64,000 nt of DNA. Source: Plantactinospora sp. KBS50 (GTDB lineage Bacteria > Actinomycetota > Actinomycetes > Mycobacteriales > Micromonosporaceae). The DNA is taken from assembly GCF_002285795.1 (NCBI RefSeq), contig NZ_CP022961.1:62001-126000 (forward strand), in the 5' to 3' direction. The position numbers and the translations under genes were made by a program. Positions 25,503-33,748 of the stretch are shown here, piece after piece (positions within the stretch are counted from its first letter, which is position 1; the number at the start of each line of letters is the position of its first letter). The notes under the pieces are model-generated. The model saw only the letters and a program-made list of their open reading frames with translations, was not told where the DNA came from and ran no database searches.

Positions 25503-25508
25503 AGCGTA
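25503..25508 (-). promoter_or_regulatory. -10 element (leaderless) of the polytopic membrane gene
   Basis: TACGCT on the minus strand lies 7 nt before the ATG at 25495, with no ribosome binding site. Confidence 0.45.
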
Positions 25509-25739
25509 GCGGGCGGCCGGCGCAGGGGCGAGCCGTGCCGCGGAACGGATCCGTCCGGCGGCGGCCGATGCTACCCAGCGCGAGACGACGGTGTCGTTCG
25601 GTCGATGGAAGGTTGCCGTTCGGCCATGGATGACTGTCGGCGGATTGACGGGGTACGTATCGCGGATCTGATCTGGTGGTGGTGTCACCCGGATAGGTTG
25701 GACGTGTGGGCTTGCCGGCCCCGGGGAGAGGACGTGGCA

Positions 25740-26600
25740 ATGCCGGAGCAGGGTCAGCCGGGCGAGGGTCACCGAGAAAGTGGAGCCCAGGGGTCGGGGG
25801 CGGACGGGGAGCCCGACCAGACCCGGGCCTTCGATCCGTTCGACACCGCGGAGTCGCCCCGCCCGTCCGGAGCCGGCGGAGCCGACGAACCGGGCGACGC
25901 CACCAGGGTGTCCCCGCCGACGGAGCAGACCCAACCGCTGCGCCCCGGGGCGTACCCGCCGGATGCCACCCGGCCGATGTCGCCGGCCGGGCCGGCCGGA
26001 TCGACCGGGCGCCAGGAGGCGGACCCGCGGGTCTGGTCGGGACGGGCCGGCGTGCCGCCACCGTCCAGCAACCGGCCGGGCGGTGCCCCCGCTCCGGAGT
26101 GGGAGGCACCGGACGGCGGCGACGGGCGGCCGTGGTGGATGCCGATCCTGCTCGGCATCGTGGCGCTGGTGCTGCTGTCGGCCCTGGTGATCGGGGTCTG
26201 GTTCATCCTGCAGTCCAGCTCGCCGGCACCCGAGCCGACGCCGAGCGCGACCCCGCCGGCCACCACGGCGGCGCCCACCAGCGCCGCGCCCACCTCCGCC
26301 GCGCCGACCTCGGCCGCGCCCACCTCGGCGGCCGCGGTCGCCGTGCCGCCGGTCACCGGACTCTCCACAGAGAACGCCCGAGCATTGCTGGACCAGGCCG
26401 GTTTGAACTACCGGCTCCAGTTCCGCAGTTCGGAGCAGCCACCCGGCACCGTCATCGAGACCGACCCCGGCGCCGGCACCGAGGTCGCGCCCGGCGCGGT
26501 GGTGACGCTGGTCATCGCCCAGGCGCCGACCGCGGCGCCCAGCACCGCGTCGTCCACCCAGCCCACCGAGCCGCCGACGAGTCCTCCGCCCGGCGGCTGA
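25740..26600 (+). CDS. Single-pass membrane protein with one extracellular PASTA domain
   Basis: A 286-residue protein. Residues 1-130 are a disordered cytoplasmic part rich in Gly, Pro and acidic residues. One transmembrane helix spans about 132-157 (PILLGIVALVLLSALVIG). An Ala-Pro-Thr-Ser linker with four PTSAA units follows, and then one PASTA domain at about 200-265 (PPVTGLSTENARALLDQAGL, then PPGTVIETDPGAGTEV). PASTA domains bind peptidoglycan fragments. There is no kinase or transpeptidase domain, so it could be an orphan wall sensor. GGGGAGAGG precedes the ATG. TAGGTT at 25694 is a likely -10. Confidence 0.82.
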   Translation: MPEQGQPGEGHRESGAQGSGADGEPDQTRAFDPFDTAESPRPSGAGGADEPGDATRVSPPTEQTQPLRPGAYPPDATRPMSPAGPAGSTGRQEADPRVWSGRAGVPPPSSNRPGGAPAPEWEAPDGGDGRPWWMPILLGIVALVLLSALVIGVWFILQSSSPAPEPTPSATPPATTAAPTSAAPTSAAPTSAAPTSAAAVAVPPVTGLSTENARALLDQAGLNYRLQFRSSEQPPGTVIETDPGAGTEVAPGAVVTLVIAQAPTAAPSTASSTQPTEPPTSPPPGG

Positions 26601-26650
26601 GCAGCCGCGCAACCCCGCCCCGGCGGTGCAGCAGCCGGGCAACCCCGGCC
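26591..26650 (+). repeat. Two 30-bp tandem repeats over the PASTA gene stop
   Basis: Units 26591-26620 and 26621-26650 match at 25 of 30 positions. The first contains the TGA stop. Further CCCGGTCCGG-type repeats run to about 26720. Confidence 0.85.
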
Positions 26651-26708
26651 GGCGGCCGGGCCACCCGGCCCGGTCCGGCCCGGTCACACCCGGTCCGGCC
26701 CGGTCCGG

Positions 26709-26996
26709 TCACACCCGGGCTCGGCCGGTGGCCAACCGTCCGGTCCGGGCGGCCTCGGGCGCGCGACGCGGGGCGGGGGCCGGCGACAGGAACCGCCGCA
26801 GCCCGTTCTGCTGCACGAAGATGGTTCTCCGCTCCACCGCGTCGCCCGACATGTTGAGTTCGTATCCGTCGAGCCACAGCCAGCCGTCGTAGGTCGGCCA
26901 GTCGAGCACGCGGATCACCCGGAAGAGAATGGGGTTGTTGAACTGCACGCTCGCGTCGCGGGTCACCTGCAGGACGTCGCCTGATCGGGGAAGCAC
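26709..26996 (-). CDS. Small conserved actinobacterial protein, unknown function
   Basis: About 95 residues. The core, GDVLQVTRDASVQFNNPILF followed by RVIRVLDWPTYDGWLWLDGYEL, has the beta-rich look of a small soluble domain, and I recall similar short proteins in Streptomyces. The C-terminal 25 residues are Arg/Ala/Pro-rich and probably disordered. I chose GTG 26996 because AGGAG lies 6 nt upstream and the conserved sequence starts there. The frame remains open to 27242, but that part is low-complexity and unlikely to be coding. Function is unknown. Confidence 0.65.
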   Translation of the reverse strand: MLPRSGDVLQVTRDASVQFNNPILFRVIRVLDWPTYDGWLWLDGYELNMSGDAVERRTIFVQQNGLRRFLSPAPAPRRAPEAARTGRLATGRARV

Positions 26997-27591
26997 GTCA
27001 ACTCCTGGTCTGGGAGATCGGACGCCAGGGCGCAGCCGGCGAGAGGTGGTCGGGTGTGCTGGCTCCGCCGTCCTTGCGGGGACGTCGCCCGGTTGGGACG
27101 CGCCGCGCGGTGCGGTGGAGTGATCTGGCCGGCCGTGTCCGGCAGCCGGTTCGCCCGGCTGCCGGGCCGGCCAACGCCCCACACCGTCCGGGAACCGCTC
27201 CCGCCGCCGCAGCCTCGTGGCATCCAGCGGCAGGGCTTTCACCCGGAGGGTCGAGGCGCGCGAGCTGACTCGGCCGTTCAGCCCCGCACGCCGGGTCCGG
27301 CGCGCGGGCGCCCGCCGGGGCGTGTTAGACGCTGAGTGATCCGAGGCATACGCACAGGGTGCATGAGTAACATGATCAATGCAAGTTGCATGTCAGTATC
27401 TGCACGGGATCGACCATCCCGCGCCCGGACGCTTGAACTGCTCGACGCCAGCGCGGCAGACTTAGCCGAAGGTTCCGTCGTCGCGGTCCGGCCGACTGTC
27501 TACTCTGTCCGCTGCGCCAAGACCGCCCGCCGATCGACGTCGCGCCCTCGGCGGGTTGCCGCCCATGCGCGATCGACCGGAGGTGACGCCG
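26997..27591. other. 595-bp gap before the XRE/DUF397 pair
   Basis: No convincing gene is present. The right part (27340-27410) is notably AT-richer than its surroundings and repeats TGCA motifs around a perfect palindrome at 27379-27391. The rest shows no clear signal. Confidence 0.5.
27379..27391. promoter_or_regulatory. Perfect 13-nt palindrome, candidate XRE operator
   Basis: ATGCAAGTTGCAT is symmetric around its central G and lies in an AT-rich island about 200 nt before the XRE-DUF5753 gene. Additional TGCATG and CTGCA elements flank it. Autoregulation by the XRE protein is an inference. Confidence 0.4.
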
Positions 27592-28473
27592 GTGACCGAG
27601 CGCCGGAGCCCGACCATCCGCCGCCGTCGTCTCGGCGCGGAACTGCGTCGACGCCGTGAAACTGCCGGCGTCACGATCGAATCCGTGGCCGAGGAACTCG
27701 AATGCTCGGCCTCCAAGATCTCCCGCATCGAGACCGGTCACACTTCCGCGACCCCTCGGGACGTCCGCGACATGCTGCGGATCTACGGGGTTGTCGGCGC
27801 GGAGAGCGACGAACTCGTGCAGATCGCCCGCGAGGCCCGGCAGAAGGGCTGGTGGCATCCGTACAGCACGGTGCTCACCGGGGCGTACGTCGGGATGGAG
27901 GCCGCGGCCAGTTCGATCCGCGCGTACGAGCAGCAGGTCGTGCCCGGCCTGTTGCAGACCGGCGAGTACGCCAAGGCCATGATCAGGGCTGCGCGTCCCG
28001 ACATCAGCGCCGATGAGGTCGACCAACGGGTCCGTGTCCGGCTGGGCCGTCAGTCGTTACTGAGCCAGGACGATCCGATCGACTTGTGGGTGGTGCTGGA
28101 TGAGGCGGTAGTGAGCCGGCCGGTGGGCGGCGACGCCGTCATGCGGGCGCAGTTGGCGCGGCTGGCCGAGGCGGCCGAGCAGCCCAACGTGACGCTCCAG
28201 ATCCTGCCGTTCGAGGCGGGCGGGCATGCCGGGATGGATGGCACGTTCACTATCCTCGACTTCCCGGAGGCGGGCGATCCCGACGTCGTGTACGCCGAGA
28301 ACGCCACCGGCGGGCTCTTCCTGGAGAAGAGTGAAGAGTTGCAGAAGTACATTTTCATTTTCGATCACATCCGGACGGCGGCTATCCCTCCGGAGGAATC
28401 CGTCGCCCTGATAGCGAAGCTGGCAGAGGAGCCATTGTGGAAGTGGAGGCCAAAGGTTTCCGCGTCGACCTGA
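27592..28473 (+). CDS. XRE-family regulator with DUF5753 domain
   Basis: A 293-residue protein. An XRE helix-turn-helix spans about 10-70 (LGAELRRRRETAGVTIESVA, then CSASKISRIETGH). The DUF5753 domain fills the rest, marked by YEQQVVPGLLQTGEYA, VDQRVRVRLGRQ, NVTLQILPFEAGGHAGMDGTF and VVYAENATGG. Streptomyces homologues (WhiJ-like, Scr1) are encoded with a DUF397 partner and influence development or act as an antitoxin. The GTG at 27592 has GGAGG 8 nt upstream; earlier in-frame starts lack one. Its 3' end overlaps the DUF397 gene by 37 nt. Confidence 0.88.
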   Translation: MTERRSPTIRRRRLGAELRRRRETAGVTIESVAEELECSASKISRIETGHTSATPRDVRDMLRIYGVVGAESDELVQIAREARQKGWWHPYSTVLTGAYVGMEAAASSIRAYEQQVVPGLLQTGEYAKAMIRAARPDISADEVDQRVRVRLGRQSLLSQDDPIDLWVVLDEAVVSRPVGGDAVMRAQLARLAEAAEQPNVTLQILPFEAGGHAGMDGTFTILDFPEAGDPDVVYAENATGGLFLEKSEELQKYIFIFDHIRTAAIPPEESVALIAKLAEEPLWKWRPKVSAST

Positions 28474-28664
28474 GTCACGCCGCCTGGTACAAGAGTTCAC
28501 GTAGTGGCCCCAATTGCGACAACTGCGTCGAGGTGGCCTTCGTGAGCGGTGCCATCGCGGTCCGTGACTCGAAGAACCCGAACGGGGCAGCCCTGATCTT
28601 CACGCCGGACGAGTGGGACGCCTTCGTTGGCGGTGCCAAGGACGGCGAGTTCGACCTGGACTGA
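28437..28664 (+). CDS. DUF397-domain protein, partner of the XRE regulator
   Basis: A 75-residue protein with the DUF397 hallmarks: AAWYKSSRSGPNCDNCVEVAF, VAVRDSK-like IAVRDSKNPNGAAL, and FTPDEWDAFVGGAKDGEFD. The family is restricted to actinobacteria, and members always accompany XRE-DUF5753 genes. In the Streptomyces Scr1/Scr2 pair the DUF397 protein is toxic and neutralised by its partner; elsewhere the pair tunes sporulation. The GTG start overlaps the regulator by 37 nt in another frame, enforcing co-expression. Confidence 0.9.
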   Translation: MEVEAKGFRVDLSHAAWYKSSRSGPNCDNCVEVAFVSGAIAVRDSKNPNGAALIFTPDEWDAFVGGAKDGEFDLD

Positions 28665-28752
28665 CCGCACCATCCCCCGTAAGAGAAGAAGTACCGGCCG
28701 CGACGCGGCGGCCGGCCACGACGCGGTCACCAACGGCCATCGGCCGGCGGTG

Positions 28753-28786
28753 GCCGCGTCGGTCGTTTCGCCGCGTCGGTCGTTTC
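28753..28786 (+). repeat. Two 17-bp tandem repeats
   Basis: GCCGCGTCGGTCGTTTC occurs twice without a gap, in the gap after the DUF397 gene. Confidence 0.92.
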
Positions 28787-28955
28787 CGCGGCCGTTTCAC
28801 CGTGACAATCTTGCTCGGGGTGGCTGCATAGATACCCGGCGTAATGTTATGGATCGTGGCGTCGCCCTCGGCGCGGCCTGTCGTTGTACCAGGCGGTGCG
28901 GCGCTGGCCGGCCAACCCGCTCGCGGGTTCTGAGACCGAGCGAGGGCGAGACCCC

Positions 28956-29336
28956 ATGACGATCGATTCGGAGAACCTGAGCAACGGACCGGGCAAACCG
29001 GAGCGTTTCGGCGGCAAGTACCGCGGCGCGCGCCGGGACAGCATGCTGGCCGAGGCGCCGTTGCCGACCGAAGGCACCGCCCGGGACGGCGGCGGCCCGC
29101 CCGAACCGGCCGCCATCCCGTCGCTGAGCATGGCCGGCCTCAGCGAGCCGGTCTTCGAGCCGGCCGACTGGACCGGCAACGGCGAACCCCTGCTGGAGCA
29201 CCCGCTGCTCCGCGGCCTGCTGATGGAGCTGCCGCCCAAGGGCAGCGGTCCGTCGCCGGAGTGGCTCGACCGGTGGTTCGAGGCGACCCGGGCGATCCTC
29301 GACCTGCTCTACTCACAGGGCGGCGGCAAGCGCTGA
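28956..29336 (+). CDS. Hypothetical soluble protein
   Basis: A 126-residue protein without membrane segments or signal peptide. The N-terminal two thirds are low-complexity (NGPGKPERFGGKYRGARRDS). The end looks structured, with LLEHPLLRGLLMELPPKGSG and an amphipathic helix in EWLDRWFEATRAILDLLY. I do not recognise it. The ATG at 28956 is preceded by GAGGGCGAG. Its last 24 nt overlap the end of the convergent membrane protein gene, so their transcripts are complementary at the 3' ends. Confidence 0.6.
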   Translation: MTIDSENLSNGPGKPERFGGKYRGARRDSMLAEAPLPTEGTARDGGGPPEPAAIPSLSMAGLSEPVFEPADWTGNGEPLLEHPLLRGLLMELPPKGSGPSPEWLDRWFEATRAILDLLYSQGGGKR

Positions 29337-30101
29337 CGGCGCCTCCGCGGCCACCGGTTCCGCCTGGCGCGGCGCGGCCTCGGGCACCGGCGGCGCGGCG
29401 GGCGCGGCGTTGCCGCGTACCCGTGCCGCCTCGCGCCGGTCGGTGCCGGGCACCGACCGCGGCCGGGCGGTGTCGCCCCGGTCCGGGTACGGCCCGCCGG
29501 CCGCCGGGTTGCGGAGCGGGAAGGCGGCGGACGCCCGCTCGGCCAGCCGGTTGTGCCGGAGTGCCTGGCGCACGCCGATGGTCACCACGGCGAGCAGCGC
29601 GACAGTGCTCGCCGGACCCAGCAGCGGACCGCCGGGCACCGACGCCGCGTCGATCCCGACGACCACGGCGCTGATCCCGATGACCACGGCCGGCAGCCCG
29701 GCCAGCGCGGCGAGCTGCGGCGGCAGGCCGACGAGCGGATGCGCGGCCGCGGCCCGCAACGCCGGCGGCACGGGAGCGTCCGGCACCCCGACCAGCGCCG
29801 CGGCGCCGGCCCGCAGCCGCCGCAGCCGCGGCAGCGTCGACGCCGCCACGGCGAGCGCGGGCAGGGCGGGCAGCGCCGGCACGGCACCCGGCGATCCGGC
29901 CGGCGACGTACCGGAGGCGGTGAGCGCGATGAAGCCGGCCGCCGCGGTGGCGACGGCCCCGGCCAGGCCCAGCCCGAGCGCCGCGCCGGCCCACCGGGCC
30001 AGCGCGGCGGCGGTCCGGTGCCGGGGCAACCCGTCCACCAGGAGCCCGGCGGTGAGCCAGAGCGCTCCGGCGGCCAGCATCACGATCAGCTCGACGTCCA
30101 T
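29313..30101 (-). CDS. Polytopic membrane protein, unknown function
   Basis: A 262-residue protein with about five to six hydrophobic helices (VMLAAGALWLTAGLLVDGL at the start, later VVIGISAVVVGIDAA and STVALLAVVTIGV). A charged disordered tail follows after residue 190. No family is recognised. It is the third gene of a minus-strand series after the epimerase and glycosyltransferase genes, 93 nt downstream of the latter, so a link to surface glycan synthesis is possible but only inferred. Confidence 0.65.
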   Translation of the reverse strand: MDVELIVMLAAGALWLTAGLLVDGLPRHRTAAALARWAGAALGLGLAGAVATAAAGFIALTASGTSPAGSPGAVPALPALPALAVAASTLPRLRRLRAGAAALVGVPDAPVPPALRAAAAHPLVGLPPQLAALAGLPAVVIGISAVVVGIDAASVPGGPLLGPASTVALLAVVTIGVRQALRHNRLAERASAAFPLRNPAAGGPYPDRGDTARPRSVPGTDRREAARVRGNAAPAAPPVPEAAPRQAEPVAAEAPSALAAAL

Positions 30102-30194
30102 ATAGGCAGCCTGGCGCAGCGGCGCGCCGCGGACATCGGGGAGCGGCCCCCTGCCGGCCCGCAGATCCGGCCCGTAGGGGCGGTACGGACCGGC

Positions 30195-31001
30195 TCAGAC
30201 GGGGAACGTGGTGAGGCGGGTCTGCGCCGGGGCGGGCGGGGTCGCCTTCCACAGGCCGGTGCGCTGGGCGGCCAACCGGGCCAGGTAGGCCGGGTTGAGC
30301 AGGATGTACCGGCGCCAGAGCCGGCCCGGCTCCAGGCCGAGCCGCCAGAGCCACTCCAGGCCGGCGCGCTGCATCCACGGCGGCGGCGTGCGGAGCAGGC
30401 CGGCGTGGTAGTCGAAGGCGGCGCCCACGGCCAGCAGCGGCATGTCCAGCAGCGGCCGCATGGCGTACGCGAAGACCTCCTGGCGCGGGCAGCCGAGCCC
30501 GACCAGCAGCAGGCGGGCGCCGGAGTTCCGGATCCGGTCGGCGATCTCCACGTCCTCGCCGGGGTGCGCCGAGCGGAACTTCGACGGCTCGACACCGGCC
30601 AGCTTGAGGGCCGGGAACATCCGTTCGAGCGCCGGCACCAGGCGGGCCAGGGTCGGCTCGGTCGAGCCGTACAGGTAGATCGGCAGGCCCTCGTCGGCGC
30701 ACCGGGCCAGGACGCGCAGCGTGAGCGTCGGGCCGTACACCCGGTCGGTGAGCCCGGCCCGGTGCAGCAGGTTCAGCGCCCAGCGCACCGGCTGGCCGTC
30801 CGGGGTGACCAGGTCGAAGGAGTTGAGCCGGGCGTTGTGCTCCGGGTCCTGCACGCCGGTCATCACCCCGTGCACGGCCAGCGCGGTCAGCGCGAACGGC
30901 CGGCGGTCCCGGGCGGCGCCCACCACCCGTTCGGCGGCGGCGTCGTAGTCCACGGCGTCCACCAGGACGCCGAGTACGTTGTGCTTGCCCTGATCGATCA
31001 C
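30195..31001 (-). CDS. WecG/TagA/CpsF-family glycosyltransferase
   Basis: A 268-residue GT26 glycosyltransferase. These transfer N-acetylmannosamine or a related sugar to a lipid-linked acceptor at the inner face of the membrane during teichoic acid or polysaccharide synthesis. Motifs: [30 protein letters not shown] with the catalytic Asp, [12 protein letters not shown], and [14 protein letters not shown]. The C-terminal helices [20 protein letters not shown] probably bind the membrane. The GTG overlaps the stop of the epimerase as GTGA, so the two are coupled and likely act on the same glycan. Confidence 0.9.
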   Translation of the reverse strand: MIDQGKHNVLGVLVDAVDYDAAAERVVGAARDRRPFALTALAVHGVMTGVQDPEHNARLNSFDLVTPDGQPVRWALNLLHRAGLTDRVYGPTLTLRVLARCADEGLPIYLYGSTEPTLARLVPALERMFPALKLAGVEPSKFRSAHPGEDVEIADRIRNSGARLLLVGLGCPRQEVFAYAMRPLLDMPLLAVGAAFDYHAGLLRTPPPWMQRAGLEWLWRLGLEPGRLWRRYILLNPAYLARLAAQRTGLWKATPPAPAQTRLTTFPV

Positions 31002-32071
31002 GCCTTCGGCACCCAGGTCTCGGCGTTGGCCTCGTACATCTCCCGGAGGATCATCGGTACGTCGTAGGTGATCTTCCAGTCCGGGTAGTGCTCCTCGAAC
31101 CGGGCCATGCTGCTGATCCACCACTGGTGGTCGCCGATCCGGTTCTGTTCCACGTACTTGATCTTCGCCTGCTGGCCGCTGATCTCCTCGGCCATCCGGA
31201 ACGCCTCGATGTGGGAGGCGTTGGAGTGCCGGCCGCCACCGAGGTTGTAGACCTCGCCGGAGCGCGGGTTGCGGAAGAACGCCTCGAACGCGGTCAGTAC
31301 GTCGTGCGAGTGGATGGCGTCGCGCACCATCTTTCCCTTGTAGCCGAAGAGGTTGTACGTGCGGCCCTCCATCACGGCCCGCATCAGGTAGGCCAGGTAG
31401 CCGTGCAGTTCGGCCGCGGCGTGCGCCGGGCCGGTCAGCGTGCCGCCGCGGAAGCAGGCGGTACGCATCCCGAAGTACCGGCCGTACTCCTGCACCGCCA
31501 CGTCGGCGGCGACCTTGGAGACCCCGAAGATGGAGTGCAGGCAGCCGTCGATCGACATGTCCTCGGTCACGCCCTGGTGGTAGGGGTGATCCGCGGGCAG
31601 TTCGTACCGGGTCTCCTGCTCGATCAGCGGCAGGCTGTTCGGCCGGTCGCCGTAGACCTTGTTGGTGGAGCAGAAGATGAACGGCGCCTCGACGGCGTGC
31701 TGGCGGGTGTTCTCCAGCAGGTTGAGCGTGCCGACCGCGTTCACGTCGAAGTCCGTGTACGGCTCCTTGGCCGCCCAGTCGTGGCTGGGCTGGGCCGCCG
31801 TGTGGATGACCACCGCGATGTCCGAGCCGTACTTCTTGAAGACCTGCTCCAGGCCGTCCCGGTCGCGGATGTCGGTGGCGAAGTGCGTGTACGCCGAGCC
31901 GAGGTCGTCGGTGAGCCGGCGCAGGTTCCCGGCGGTCGAGCCGTCCTCGCCGAAGAAGTAGCGCCGCATGTCGTTGTCGATCCCGACCACGTCCATGCCC
32001 AGCCCGGCGAAGTGGCGGACCGCCTCCGCACCGATCAGGCCACCGGATCCGGTCACCAATGCGACACTCAC
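30998..32071 (-). CDS. NAD-dependent epimerase/dehydratase (extended SDR, CDP-paratose-epimerase-like)
   Basis: A 357-residue sugar-nucleotide SDR. The Rossmann glycine motif is TGSGGLIG at residues 7-14. NAD-contact segments ([19 protein letters not shown]) and the active-site Ser/Thr region (CSTNKVYGD) follow. The usual catalytic YxxxK reads FGVSK, with Phe in place of Tyr, which is unusual. The pattern ELHGYLAYL and [12 protein letters not shown] resembles CDP-paratose 2-epimerase-like proteins. I start at GTG 32071 because AGGAG lies just upstream; the frame runs into the tRNA gene beyond it. Coupled to the glycosyltransferase. Confidence 0.85.
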   Translation of the reverse strand: MSVALVTGSGGLIGAEAVRHFAGLGMDVVGIDNDMRRYFFGEDGSTAGNLRRLTDDLGSAYTHFATDIRDRDGLEQVFKKYGSDIAVVIHTAAQPSHDWAAKEPYTDFDVNAVGTLNLLENTRQHAVEAPFIFCSTNKVYGDRPNSLPLIEQETRYELPADHPYHQGVTEDMSIDGCLHSIFGVSKVAADVAVQEYGRYFGMRTACFRGGTLTGPAHAAAELHGYLAYLMRAVMEGRTYNLFGYKGKMVRDAIHSHDVLTAFEAFFRNPRSGEVYNLGGGRHSNASHIEAFRMAEEISGQQAKIKYVEQNRIGDHQWWISSMARFEEHYPDWKITYDVPMILREMYEANAETWVPKA

Positions 32072-32147
32072 ACGCCACTCCTGGGGTTCGAGGGTGCAGG
32101 ACAACCACCGGAGCATAACCCCGGCGGCGGGGGCGCCCGGTACGAAG

Positions 32148-32173
32148 AAAGGCCCCGCGGTGGCGGGGCCTTT
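32148..32173 (-). terminator. Terminator of tRNA-Leu
   Basis: AAAGGCCCCGC and GCGGGGCCTTT form an 11-bp stem with a 4-nt loop, just 3' of the tRNA on the minus strand, followed by CTTCTTC. Confidence 0.85.
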
Positions 32174-32179
32174 CGGTGC

Positions 32180-32265
32180 TGGTGGGGAAGGGGGGAGTTG
32201 AACCCCCACGCCCTTTCGGGCACACGGACCTGAACCGTGCGCGTCTGCCATTCCGCCACTTCCCC
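32180..32265 (-). tRNA. tRNA-Leu (anticodon CAG)
   Basis: On the minus strand the gene starts GGGGAAGTGGCGGAATGGCA and ends CTTCCCC plus ACCA, so the CCA end is encoded (32180-32182). The anticodon loop TTCAGGT gives CAG. A long variable arm (GCCCGAAAGGGC) marks a class II tRNA. The T-loop GGGTTCAACTCCC is canonical. It sits next to the kinase/cell-wall operon, as in related genomes. Confidence 0.97.
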
Positions 32266-32502
32266 GTGGCTGTGTGACCGGAGACGAGTGTAGTCGGCGC
32301 CCGGACCCGACCGATCATCGGGGGCCGGGACATATTACGCTGTCCCAGGTGCGCCGTGGTCGCTTCCGGCCGCGGCGGATGGAAGAGTAGCACGAGAACT
32401 CCGGTCGTCAGGACAGGCCGGTCAGCAGTCGGCCGAGCGGCGTGTGAGCTGCACGCGACCCGGCCGGATACCATCATGTCCTCGGGACCCGAGGAGGAGC
32501 CG

Positions 32503-33258
32503 GTGAGCGTGCTGCAGCGCTTCGAGAAGCGGTTGGAAGGCCTGGTCGAAGGAGCCTTCGCAAAGGTGTTCAAGGGGGTCGTGCACCCCGTCGAGATCCT
32601 CAACGCCATGCAGCGGGAGGCCGAGGCGCACAAGGCGATACTCGCCGGGGGGCGCACGCTGGTGCCGAACCGTTACGTGATCGATCTCTCGCCGTACGAC
32701 CACAGCCGGCTGGCGCCCTACGCAGCCGCGCTCGCCCAGGAGCTGGCGCAGTCGCAGGCCGAGTTCATCGGCGAGCAGGCCTGGACGGTGTACGGCGACG
32801 TCATCGTCGAGATCGAGCGCGGCGACGGGCTCGACACCGGCATGTTCCGGGTGACCGCGGAGGTCTACACCGGCGGCGACGTCGCTCCCGTGCAGCACTC
32901 CGGCTACGACGCGCCGCCGCAGTACCCGGCGTACGACCAGGGCGGTGGTTACGGTCCGCCGCCCGGACAGGGTGGCCGCAACATCCGGCTGGTTTCCGGC
33001 GACGGTCGGACCTATCCATTGCAGATGGGTTCCACCGTGATCGGCCGGGGCGACCAGGCGACCCTGCGGCTGCCCGACGTCGGCATCTCCCGCCGGCACG
33101 CCCGGCTGGACTTCGACGGCGCCCAGGTGGTGCTGACCGATCTGGGTTCCACCAACGGCACCATGGTGAACGGGCAGCGGGTCTCCGCGGTCGCGCTCAA
33201 CCCCGGTGACATGATCCAGCTCGGCACCACCACGCTGACGTTCCGCGTGGACGGCTAA
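32503..33258 (+). CDS. fhaA: FHA-domain protein FhaA (DUF3662 + FHA)
   Basis: A 251-residue protein. The N-terminal DUF3662 domain (about 1-120; SVLQRFEKRLEGLVEGAFAK, NRYVIDLSPYD) is followed by a Tyr/Gln/Pro-rich linker. A C-terminal FHA phosphothreonine-binding domain follows, with the signature GRGDQATLRLPD, ISRRHARL and TDLGSTNGTMVNG. In mycobacteria FhaA binds phosphorylated MviN and PknB-pathway proteins to control wall synthesis at the cytoplasmic face. The GTG at 32503 follows GAGGAGG by 5 nt. It begins the fhaA-fhaB-pstP-rodA-pbpA-pknA-pknB operon. Confidence 0.93.
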   Translation: MSVLQRFEKRLEGLVEGAFAKVFKGVVHPVEILNAMQREAEAHKAILAGGRTLVPNRYVIDLSPYDHSRLAPYAAALAQELAQSQAEFIGEQAWTVYGDVIVEIERGDGLDTGMFRVTAEVYTGGDVAPVQHSGYDAPPQYPAYDQGGGYGPPPGQGGRNIRLVSGDGRTYPLQMGSTVIGRGDQATLRLPDVGISRRHARLDFDGAQVVLTDLGSTNGTMVNGQRVSAVALNPGDMIQLGTTTLTFRVDG

Positions 33259-33263
33259 AGATC

Positions 33264-33748
33264 TTGCCCGCTTTCGTCGTCACCGTCGCCCGGTTCGGCT
33301 TCATCATCCTGTTGTGGATCTTCGTCTTCACCGTCGTCGGAGTGATCCGGCGGGACCTCTTCGCCGGCGCCCGGTCCAGCCGGCTCGTCGCCGCGCCCCG
33401 CGGCGTGGGCGCGGCCACCCCCGGTGGCAACCGGCCGGCCAAGGTCAAGCGAGGCCGGGCGGCCCACCAGCTCGTGGTCACCGCCGGCCAACTGGCCGGT
33501 ACGCGGATCACGCTGGGCGAAGCGCAGATCACCATCGGCCGGGCGGAGGATTCCACCCTGGTCATCACGGACGACTACGCGTCGGCCCGGCACGCTCGGC
33601 TCGTGCCACGGGGGGCCAGTGGTTCGTCGAGGATCTCGGCTCCACTAACGGCACGTATCTCGATCGCGCTAAGGTCACCGGACCAACCCCCGTCCCCCTC
33701 GGCGTGCCGATCCGGATCGGCCGCACCTCTCTCGAATTACGGCCATGA
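33264..33748 (+). CDS. fhaB: FHA-domain protein FhaB (FipA-like), one-base frameshift near 33612
   Basis: With one base restored this is about 161 residues: an N-terminal membrane helix (FGFIILLWIFVFTVVGVI), a basic linker and an FHA domain (IGRAEDSTLVITDDYASARHARL, DLGSTNGTYLDRAKV). The frame breaks in a run of six G at about 33610-33615; one more G joins it to GQWFVEDLGS. Mycobacterial FhaB/FipA links PknA/PknB signalling to FtsZ and FtsQ. The gene is conserved in this operon and both halves are normal, so a sequencing error is likely. The start is probably TTG 33264; ATG and GTG are absent nearby. Its TGA overlaps the pstP ATG. Confidence 0.88.

Noticed and set aside
26997-27242. N-terminal extension of the small gene ending at 26709
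   Set aside because: The added 82 residues are low-complexity Arg/Pro sequence. The AGGAG-supported GTG at 26996 marks the start of conserved sequence.
27336-27659. 107-codon plus-strand frame before the XRE gene
   Set aside because: It overlaps the start of the XRE gene, lacks a ribosome site and spans the palindromic regulatory region.
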